From Ottelia alismoides (Eukaryota; Streptophyta; Magnoliopsida; Alismatales; Hydrocharitaceae), in contig JAZKJV010009773.1 in assembly GCA_037367405.1 (NCBI GenBank), positions 310,001 through 374,000 of the forward strand: 64,000 nucleotides of DNA. Reading direction: 5' to 3'. The translations under genes and the position numbers were made by a program. Below the pieces are notes generated by a model that had not been told where the DNA came from, searched no databases, and worked only from the letters and a program-made list of their open reading frames with translations. Each line of letters starts with the position of its first letter. Within the stretch, counting starts at the first letter, position 1. Below, one piece after another: positions 54,468-64,000 of this stretch.

Positions 54468-56982
54468 TGTTGGACATCCAAGCCCACAGCGAGCCATTAT
54501 GCAATAAATGTTATTGCAAATATCATTCCTTATCTAAAATGAAGAATAATTAATTTTTATAATAGGTCCCTTATTACAATTAGGGTTATGTATTATGGCC
54601 ATCTTAATGATCATACAATTGTTGATTCAATTGTTTAATCAAAGAGGCCGGTGCTTGGATGAATATCTAAAGAGTTAGATTGATGACTCATCAAGCATCG
54701 TCAAATGATTATTAAGAGAGTATCTCCAACTTGAGAAGGAGATGACAATCCTTTCTCCAAAGGCTGATATCTAACCGACCTCTTGATGCAGGTCATCTGC
54801 ATAGGAATGGAGATTCGAAGGTGTTAGATAAATTAGGTCAAAGAGTTGAGTTAACGAGATCGAGATAACCAAAGACAGATGTGTCATGATATAGGCACAC
54901 ATCCTCTGACCAGAGACAGATGTGTTACTATATGTATGAGTACGTACATTTGGCAGACCAATAGGTTGATGACCTAACCAAGGTCTATACACTGGCGCGT
55001 TGGTGTGCATACAAGGGCATATGAGTAATATGATCTATCAAAGGGATCATACATGTTCAGTGTTGAACCGGAAGACATGAGCTCACTCATGAGATATTGG
55101 GAAGAATCAAACTCCGTGCACGGTCATCTTGCTTTGGAAGCTTGATTGAATTTGTAGGTTTGATATATGCTTTTGGAAAGTATATGATCAACACCTGGGT
55201 ATGATATATGCTTTTAGAAAGTATATGATCGATACCAATTCCCAATGATCAAGTGAGAAACTTAATGATAAAGCCCTGAAGGAGAAAGTCTAAAGGAGAT
55301 CTAAAATTTCAGGTTTAATTCGGGTCTTCCAGTATACATGTGATCATATACGATTGTATAACCATGATGCTTCCATTCATAGGGAGTGATGAAACGGGTC
55401 TGGATTTTAGTGACTCCTCTCAGTAGAGAAGTGATCTGATCTTGGTCCAAATGTTGGACATTGATCTGAATGTGATTCAGATGCAATGAGAAGATTAGAT
55501 TTACGATATTGATTTAATCAAGCATCTATGAGAGGTTTGTAAGATCTGGATTTGAGTGATCTCAATATCCAAGTCACTATACATGGAACAATACAATCAC
55601 CATGTCCTTATCTCAAAGCATCCACGGAGAAAGCGGATTATCCTTGAAAAATTCATGGGATAATTTCACTATTGATATATGTAACCGAGCATTGAGAAAA
55701 ATGGATAATTAAATGTTATTTCATTATCATGAATAGTATAAATTTGATTCATATTATAAAGAGAGTTATCTAAGATAATTAAATGTGATTTTATTATCAA
55801 AGATGTGAATACTGTGAATGTGATTCATAGTATTTGGGGACATGAGAATAGAGATCCAAGATGATTAAATATGATTTAGTTATCATGGATATGAATAATG
55901 TGGATAACATTATCCATATTAATCAGATATATTATTAGTGTGATTTATAATATATTAGAGAGAGTCTATTGTGATTTACATTTGTTGATTTATTATTGAT
56001 GTGAATTGGATTCGCATTGAATAATTAATTGAAAATATAATTTACATTTTTTGGGTTGTGAATGTGATTCGCAAATTTCCAATGGCATGATTGCAATGTT
56101 CACAAAATAATTGTGAATTATATTGTGAGATAATATTGGAAATGAGATAATGTAATCTCATTGGGAAATGATCGCCATCCATCAAAAAAGTCGGTGGATG
56201 ATTATCTCCTTCCAATTATCTACAAAGATAATTAATTTAATTTGAAATTAATTTATATTGATTGTTCAATATATATTTAATTTAAATTAAATTAATTGTT
56301 TTATTTTTACAACAAGATCATGTCCATTGAAAGAAACACAAATCAATCTCATCCATTGATTTTGTGTTGTCCATGGATTGAGATCCATGGATCCCAAAAT
56401 ACTATATAAGAAGAGGCAACCCTTGCTCTTCAAAAAACACAACAAAAGACAACACCATATGCTCTCTCTCTCATTCTCTATACATTATCTCTCTCTCATT
56501 GTGGTCGTCCACCATGGAGCCCTAGAGAGAGTTGCCATAGTCATAGCATCATCGTTATGCTACCTGATTGTTTGCTCATGGATGTCTGTCTCCTTCGGTG
56601 TACCTCGCTCGTGAAGATCACGTCGAATCTCATGTGACGAGATTAGGAGATTTATCACTTAGATCATCAACATGTATTGCGAGGAGCACGCATCTCATCA
56701 ACGCGCTCGCAAGCGTCTCCTCGATTAGATCGGACTTGAGACAGGAGGTCTCTTCGTTTAGAGACTTGATCGCAACCATGCTTCAAGAGATAAACCTAAT
56801 ACTTGTTTGTGGCTTAAATGAAATAATCCAAGAAGTGTTATTTGTTCTTGTGGTTTTATCACATTAAAAAAAATTTAAATTCCACTGCCCGGAGCCACTA
56901 GTGCAACTAGTCGCTCCCGATCACATATGATGCGATTCTCACGCTTTCCATGATGTGCTTAAATATCTTCCCATATCCTTCA
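54468..56982 (+). mobile_element. Second solo copy of the long LTR, 2515 bp
   Basis: It starts TGTTGGACATCC and ends ATATCCTTCA, matching 34117-36755 over its full length with small indels, including the palindrome CCATGGATTGAGATCCATGG (56371-56390) and a TATA box (56404-56410). It splits the integrase of the Athila-like element. The flanking pentamers are TACCT and TGCAC, which do not match, unlike the first copy. Confidence 0.9.
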
Positions 56983-57770
56983 TGCACGGGTCAAGATCCC
57001 GAAGATACTCATATCAGACAGTGGTAGTCACTTCACCAATTGAGAGGTCAAGAAATTAATGAAGGAATATGACATCGAGCATCGAGTCACATCTCCTTAC
57101 CATCCTCAGACCAATGGCATGGTTGAATTATCAAACCGACAAATCAAGACAATCATCGAGAAGCTTGTAAAGCCAGGCAGGAAAAATCGGTCCCAACTTT
57201 TGGACTCCATCCTTTGAGCATATAGAACCACTTACAAGTCCCCCATGGGCATGTCGCCTTATCGTCTTTGTGTATGGAAAGACATGCCATCTACTTGTGG
57301 AGCTAATTCACAAATCATTATGAGCCATCAATATCTGCAATTTGGACTCACAAAGAGGTGGTCAGAAAAGAAAAGAGGATCTGAAAAGACTCCTTGAACT
57401 TTGAAACTATGCATATGATAACACATTGATGTACAAGGAGAAGGTTAAATGCTGGCATGATTGGCACATCAGATGAAAGACCATCGACACTGAACAGAAA
57501 GTGTGGTTGTTCCCATGAAAATTAAAGAGAAAATGGACATGGCCATTCAGAATGCAAGAAGTGCATGACAACAGAAGCATTGTGATATTAGAATTGTCGC
57601 CTAATGTACAACCATTTGTTGTCAACGACCAGTTACAGAAGTCTTACCTCGAGCATGACATCTTCCTGGTCGTTGTCGATTTTGTCCAAGTGATATGCAC
57701 CGACGGAACATCCACAATCGTCGCAGCATCAGAAGATTCCGATAATGTCACTAAAAAACTCTCCCTTTAA
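56983..57770 (+). pseudogene. Athila-like integrase, C-terminal part
   Basis: Continues the interrupted integrase: RVKIPKILISDSGSHFTN (second catalytic Asp), YDIEHRVTSPYHPQTNGMVE (catalytic Glu), NRQIKTIIEKLVKP, and AYRTTYKSPMGMSPYRL. The C-terminal chromatin-proximal part (LSPNVQPFVVNDQLQKSYLE) is at 57590-57660. Several stops interrupt it. Confidence 0.85.
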
Positions 57771-60207
57771 GCTTTCATGTTTTTTCTTTTCTTTTTTCTT
57801 CTTTTCCTTTTCCTTTTCTTTTTTCTTTTTTTTACCAAAAAGACATCTCTCCTTTTGGTCGGTATTCTATACTTAGGACGTACTTTATCCTAAGTATAGT
57901 GTGTCGTGCACCCTGAATTCTTTTATTCTTTGATCCCCTCCGTTGTCTCCTCTTATTGTTTATACTTAAGGATATCTTACACTAAGTATAGGGGAGACAA
58001 TCTGAGTTGTGATTTGTTCATTTCCACCGTTGACCCTCCTTGCCTTGTGTACAGTCTATAATACTTAAGATTATTTGATCCTAAGTATGGCGAGGGGGGG
58101 GGGGTATTGACTTCTCATTCATTTCATCTCCCATTCTTTCATTAATTCTTTATTCATTTATTCTTTAGGCTTTTCTATACTCAGTACGAGTTGTCTTCTG
58201 TTTTTCTCCCTTACTTATGAGGGCATAGCTCAAGCTAAGTATAGGGGGTCGTATATACTCTGTATACTTTAGCCATAACTTGTACTTTCATATTTTTAAT
58301 AAAGATGTCTATTTACATCTAAACATATAAAATTCATATGATTAATCAACAAGATGATGCATATTGTTCCTCAAAATGTTTTTGTATATACTTATTAATA
58401 AATCAGGTAAAAATAGTTTGCAAAATCTTGAAATAGTTTGAAAAACTATTTGAAAAAATCTTTTGAAACTTGTTTGAAAAATATTTTGTTAAATATTTTC
58501 AACCTTTGTAAAAATATTTTGTTTACAAAATTTTCTTTTCTTTATATGAAATAAAATGTTTTGAAACCTTTTTTCAAATGGTTTGGAAAATGATTGCAAA
58601 AATATTTGAAAAACCTATATATAGTATTTGAAAAATCTTGGCAAAATGATTTTCAAATTTGTGAAAATGTTTGTAAAAATTATTTTGAACTATTGTTTTC
58701 AAATTGTTTGAAAAATCATTTTCAAATAAGTTTGAGGAATATATACATCACACAAAAATGTTTATGAATTGTATATATATAATCACACATCTTATGTAGA
58801 TCCTTAAAACCCTAACTCTTGTAAATAATAATGAATACCTGTGTAAATATTTTTACCTATTTTCTTAGCCAAATTCTTTTGTTTTCAAAAATCACAAAAA
58901 TATTTGCAAAATTAAAAATTCCAAAACTTTTGCAAAATCTTTTTGAAAAATTGCATAATAATTTGCAAAGCTTTTTAGAAATCTATAAAAAGTTCAAATT
59001 CAGAATATGACATCAAAAAATATTTTCTTGCATTATCCATAGCATTTGCATTTTTCAGAATAATATAGACAATTGAACTTAGTCAAAACAAAGTCTGGAG
59101 ATTGGATCTTGGAATAGACCTTAATATAACTAACTTCAAAGGAACCCATTGAGATGGAGATGTTTCAGGTCACCTTGACTTAATTCTTTAGGTTCCATAA
59201 GACTATATTTATGAGTTAATTCAATGTGCTTGAAGAGTACTCTTCATATCATATGTACGACTCTTAGGACAATGACTTTGACTAAAATCCTCACACCTAG
59301 CACTTAGCTCCCCAGATGGACCGTTGAAAAATCCTGGGGGTCTAAGTTGGAACGATGCAATGCCTCTTCGTCAAGGGTTCCACTCAGGAACCATTCTTGG
59401 GGATCACCACCACCAATACTCTAACCCACTTATTTTGTAACAATGATATCTAAGGACTGGATATGGGTTGAGACAATGCTTTAGATGAGGAATGGTCTAT
59501 CGACGCAACTTCCCCAAGACCCAAAGCAGTGAGTGGAACAAAAGATGCTATATCCACCCAGGCATAACCAAGAATGCAACAGCTCTGAAAAGTCAAAGAA
59601 AATATCCAAAAAAGCATATACAAAAAATTCCACCAAAAACTTAAGCTTCATAAAAGCCCGCTTCTTGGTGAAGAATCGGTTACACAGACCGACTTCACAA
59701 GGGAATGAAGAATACATTGGTCTATTCCTACTTCTCTTCACATTCTTCTGATTTCCTCCCCCATTCAGTTATAAAGAACAAAAGTACTTGACCTTAGAAG
59801 GGAATATCTGTCTCCACGAAGACGAGTTACCAGAAGAGAAGATGCCTAGATGGTTCAATGGTTTTGTCTGGGAGGAGCTGAACAAATCCACACACATGGG
59901 TCTATCATTTAAAGATAGCAGGAGTATGCGACTGAGAGAATGGTTCTGACCTAGCTGTGAATTGGATTAAAATATAGGATTATAGAATCTGAAGGTTGTT
60001 ATGTCATACTTCCCAACTTCAATGTGGTTCTGAGGACACCATTAATCCAAAGGTCTTCTCTGAGCTCCAAACTTCAACGTTATTAAAAACTAGTTTAAAA
60101 GTCGACAATTACTCCAAGTTATTTCCTTTTCTTTTCTCTACTTTTCATTTTCTATACTTATTGCCTAAGTTTTTGATAGGGACTAGCAAAGGAAAGTATA
60201 GGGGAGG
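57771..60207 (+). other. Spacer of the Athila-like element with repeated hairpin/polypurine modules
   Basis: No envelope-like frame is recognisable. Five modules have an arm resembling CTATACTTA, a short loop, and an arm resembling TAAGTATAG, followed by a G-run: about 57867-57899, 57961-57994, 58058-58104, 58175-58248 and 60151-60207. The last is the purine tract directly before the 3' LTR. The first is a perfect 12-bp inverted repeat. 58350-59040 is low-complexity sequence with many TTGAAAAAT and TTTGCAAAAT variants. Confidence 0.72.
60190..60207 (+). promoter_or_regulatory. Polypurine tract of the Athila-like element
   Basis: AGGAAAGTATAGGGGAGG immediately before the 3' LTR start TGATGAATC. 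Expected primer for plus-strand synthesis. Confidence 0.75.
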
Positions 60208-62990
60208 TGATGAATCTCCACTTCATCACCTTTATTCCATCATTTTGGCCTTAAAAAGTGTAGCTAATGTATGTAAGTAGCATTATTTTGTGCATATTAA
60301 CATTTATTATTTATTCCCTTTATTGTATATAAAAAACTGTTTTTAATGCCAAAATTATAGAATAAAAGAAAAAAGAAAAGGAATAAAATACCAAAGGTAT
60401 TTTATGACCCTAAACCCCGTGACCAAGTCAAGAATTGAATAGGTCGATAAGGAATAAAGTAGGGGGAGATAAAAGCAAGTAATACAATAAAAACCATTTC
60501 TTTTATTCATTCGTAAAGCTTTTTTTGGGACCCATTTTATTCTTTATTATTTATACCTCAAATGAAGAAATTTTATACATGAAATTGTAGATAATAATGT
60601 AAAGAAAAATACAAAATTGATTTCATACAAAAATAATATACACAATACATTTTAGGTTCCGAATAAAATCTCAGAATCTAATATATATTACTTTTGATAA
60701 GCTATTTAATGAAGGTGGTTTCATATTTTTGGGAGTTAATATGTGAAAGAAAAGTTCTGGATCCCTATTGTGCTATATACTGGAATAGAATACATTTTAT
60801 CTATTTTTGATTATTTTTTTGCAATTTTCTATTTATGTAATTTTGTAAATGTTATTTTTAGTATATTTACATATCCAGAGTAGAATAAAAACATAATAAA
60901 AACACAAAATAAAATAAGAATATAAAATACCTAGACAAAATACCTATACTTAGACCTATATAATTTATACCCCTATTTATTTAAGTGTACAAATAACATC
61001 AGAAAAATATCATAAAAATATATTTATGTACAAAAAATAAGTTATAAATATATCAAATATAAGAATAAAATAATAAAATCAAATATACAAAATAAAAATA
61101 AACATAGATGAATATACCTATAAATACACCCTTAAAAATTAATTGTAATAAATAACACCAAAAAATAAATAAAAAATATATTAAAATACTACATAAAATA
61201 AAAAATATTTTTATTTTATAATAAAAAATTAATAAAATCATTTACTATTTTTAATTAATCATTCCAAATAAATCATGCCTTTTTGTCCTTTAGGTCTGCG
61301 TGGACCAATGACGTCGTTTCAAATGTTAACCTCCGGTCAACTCAACATCCATGTCGCTTGACTTGACTCGTGTGTCTTTTCTCGCGATTGCTACCCTTTT
61401 TCCTGGGCTTCTCGTCCATCATTTTCATCGACTAATCACACAAAGATCGACATCTACCATTGATGATCAACGTTCAAGTCCTAAATCCTTTGTGCAAACC
61501 ATCAATTCATCCTAAATTACCAGTCAATAAGGATCTTCGACTTTGTCTATAAATAAAACCCTCCGCCTCCTATCTCTGTTTTGATCCTTGAATTCCCCTA
61601 CTATGTATGAGTGTGTGTTCTTGGTGACAGCTGGAGCACCCCTGAGTGTTGGGCGTGCGATTTGGGAGAGGCAGAGCAATCCATGGCGGCCCTCCATCCA
61701 CCTCTACTCCCTGAGCAACCCTCAGGAATCAGTTGCGCCTTTGTATCATCCTTAGATAGTTGTAGCATGTAGTTTTCATTCTATGCATTTTATTCCCGCT
61801 TTTAATCGTGTTAGTAGCGTAGATTAGGTTAATCATCTCGTTGGAGCTGTCGAGCTCCGGCCATGTTGTCATCGTGACCCACCTGATCTCCAACCATCCG
61901 TTCCGCCCCGCTATCTTTCCCTTTCGCTTCTCCGCTACTTCCTACACTCCAACCACCCAGATTACCCCTGTGATCTGAAGATCGATGCTCCTCCACCACC
62001 GTACGCCATAGCATCCCAATTCCATTCATCCAGAGCGCATTCCAGCTTCAAAACGGGACGAGCCCCATCGCCTCGAGCCATATAGTGTCTTTGTGCAGGT
62101 CCCAGCTTCAAAGAACACATCCTGGATCGAAATCAACCCAGTCGAAGGCTTTCCTGGTGCTCCTTCTTCCTCAAAGTGCTAGGACCCATCACTGGGTCTT
62201 GGAGCTTCTTAAGCATAGCAGTCGATACAAACGCGCCTCCCGGTCATGTAGAGCCCCAGACAATCGTCGGAGATCACTGGAGGCATGAGGATCAGCCGAT
62301 TGAAGTTCTCTCGGTAGTTGTTCTTCCCTGTTCTTTTAGGTAGCATTAGCAGTTGGATTAGCCTCATCCCCAAGTTCTAATTGTGATCGTTCGTCCACCG
62401 CAAGCCTCATACGTCCGATGGAAGCCCAGATCCAATTACAACCACAGGTCGGCGAAGCATCATCAAACCTCCAGGGCCCGCCACATGTTCAAGTAAAATG
62501 ACCAACACCTTTTGATGGCGCGCACTATTAGGGTAATTTGCACATTTCACCCTGCTTTTTATATTTATTTATTAGTCTTGTAAATGAAACAAGATGTGTA
62601 AATAAATGGGACATTTTGCATAAAGAACCATGTACTTCTTTCTTATTGCATGTGGGTCCAGTCCACGTCCCCTCAAGTGTCGTCCCACGTGAGGTGGCAA
62701 AATTGCTTACAAGCTCTAGTAACTTTTTGTATTTAGGTTTAGTCTAATAAAATTTAATATATGCTGTAAATTTCTAGGAAAATTGCATGGGAGCCCTTGA
62801 TGTTTATTTTATTTGCAAAAATACTCATCCTAATATATGTATTTTTGGTGTTTGGATTTCATTTATTAAAAATAGCACCTGTGCTCCAAAAATTATGCAA
62901 AAATAGAGTTAGATGTCTGTAAGCATGTATTTTCACATATCAATTTTATTTTAACATTTAACATATTTATTAAAATTCAAATGAGACTGT
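60208..62990 (+). repeat. 3' LTR of the Athila-like element (truncated or interrupted)
   Basis: It matches the 5' LTR in order from TGATGAATCTCCACTTCATC up to about 62990, then similarity stops. The expected length (3.9 kb) would pass the window edge, so a later insertion or deletion has cut it. A TATA box TATAAATA lies at 61548-61555. In the 5' LTR the corresponding region is partly deleted. Confidence 0.78.
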
Positions 62991-63247
62991 CTTTGCCCTA
63001 TCTCTTAGAGCATCGCCATCATAGCCGCTAATTTCCTAGACATGTCTTAGTCTAACATGATCTTGGGATGAATCAAGACCAAAAGTTAAGTCATATATGT
63101 CTTAAAATGATATATATATATATAAGAGACAATGACTTGTGAATGGTACCGAAGTCAATTATTAAGATCAAAGTATATTAATACATCCTTAGTTTTTGAA
63201 TACCGCTCATAGTTGTCAATTACTGAATAGCTTACTGGAGTAATTAG
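62991..63247. other. Sequence after the broken 3' LTR
   Basis: No features beyond a short TA repeat at 63112-63123. It may be part of the element whose primer-like site is at 63248. Confidence 0.4.
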
Positions 63248-64000
63248 GCTCTGATACCAAATTGTCACGATCCCAATTCTAGATTGTCGGATCCCTCCAT
63301 ATCCAGATCTAGTTACTCAACAATAATTTATTCAACAATCACAACTAACATTAAAAAAACAAACTACAATTAAAAATATTTAGAAGTATTTTAATACTTT
63401 TCCATTCACAAAATAATGTTTACATGGTACATTGTCCCACTATAACTATTTACATGTACATCAGCTCGAAAGGATATGTATAAAAAAGATTACCAACTAA
63501 CTTATACAGTAATGCTACTAAGGTTGGCTAGATGGCTATTGTCCCTGTGATGACTCTCAGATGCATGTTGGGATTCCAGAAACCATGGGGACAAAGATTA
63601 GCGAGTGCTAAATAACGAAGAAGAGAAAAGTAAAGAAGTAGTGTAGTTTAACATAACTTATTATATGAGAAAGTTTCATTTCTTCTCATTAGTTTAAGTC
63701 ATATTCCTTCTATTCAATGTTCGGGATTAGTTCAGGGAATTCACCTTACCATTCATGGACTTCGAAGTTGTGGATACTTCGGGATTGGAGATTGCGATGA
63801 TCTGGTGAGCTTAAACCATCGTACATCACTTCAAACAATCCTCTAATACTACCCTAACACTTTCCCTTTCTTTTATTATCTAAAGTTTCAAACCCTCATC
63901 TTGACAAACAAAGAAGCACACTATCCTCCAAGGCATGGTATCTTAAAGCCACATGTTAACCTTTAATCACATATACTAGCAGCTTTAAAAATATGTTATC
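63248..64000 (-). mobile_element. Possible LTR element entering from the right edge
   Basis: On the minus strand TTTGGTATCAGAGCC (63262-63248) is an initiator tRNA-Met primer-type site. On the plus strand TGTCACGATCC begins just to its right, which would be the end of an LTR in minus orientation. The LTR would occupy 63263 onward and leave the window. No coding sequence confirms it. Confidence 0.4.

Larger units (their letters stand above)
44900..62990 (+). mobile_element. Athila-like Ty3/gypsy retrotransposon
   Basis: Order: 5' LTR 44900-48829, primer site 48836-48853, leader with an inserted hAT element, gag end, protease, RT, RNase H, integrase (split by a solo LTR), a 2.4-kb spacer, purine tract, and 3' LTR from 60208. 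Athila affinity is suggested by the primer site of TGGCGCCGTTGCCGG type, the LRSGR motif of late gag and the very long LTRs. Minus the insertions it would be about 15 kb. It is old: all frames are broken and the two LTRs have diverged strongly. Confidence 0.88.

Noticed and set aside
1..64000. tRNA, rRNA and CRISPR arrays
   Set aside because: None seen; tRNA-like matches are only retrotransposon primer sites, and repeats are transposon parts.

Overview
Plant nuclear DNA, from an angiosperm and possibly a monocot lineage with large, transposon-filled introns. The family-level evidence is the plastid gene FZL, Ty1/copia elements primed by initiator tRNA-Met, an Athila-like gypsy element, L1-type and RTE-type LINEs, a MULE and a hAT element. 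The species cannot be named from the sequence alone.

Host gene. The only host gene I can support is FZL (FZO-like, a chloroplast dynamin-related GTPase), on the minus strand. Its start codon is at 41892 and its first four coding exons are 41385-41892, 18950-19503, 18768-18836 and 2597-2794. They join in frame through canonical GT-AG introns of 21881, 113 and 15973 bp. A fourth intron runs off the left edge. The exons encode 443 residues: transit peptide, TMP-synthase-like domain, P-loop and switch I. The rest of the GTPase domain and the membrane part must lie to the left of the window. Almost two thirds of the window is therefore one gene whose introns are stacks of transposons.

Intron 4 (1-2596) holds the 3' part of a decayed copia element. 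Intron 3 (2795-18767) holds a minus-strand LINE split by three insertions: a MULE (3545-6352, 9-bp duplication), a copia fragment (about 6501-7840) and a copia element (7909-12896, duplication GTCTT). Two further LINE fragments follow. Intron 1 (19504-41384) holds a non-coding LTR element (20940-23623), an RTE tail (24160-24745), a plus-strand copia split by a minus-strand copia (27257-32310, duplication GAACT), a scrambled junction (33528-33936), and a plus-strand LINE split by a 2639-bp solo LTR (34117-36755, duplication GAATT).

Upstream of FZL (41893-64000) there is intergenic DNA with a gypsy protease scrap, then one large Athila-like element: 5' LTR 44900-48829, primer site, gag-pol remains 50597-57770, a spacer with repeated hairpin/polypurine modules, and 3' LTR from 60208. 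It was later hit by a 604-bp hAT element (48981-49584) and by a second copy of the 2.5-kb LTR (54468-56982). A possible further LTR element starts near 63248.

Nearly all transposon reading frames are broken. The exception is the RT-RNase H frame of the minus-strand copia (27410-29140), which is open for 576 codons with its catalytic motif intact. No tRNA, rRNA or CRISPR was recognised.
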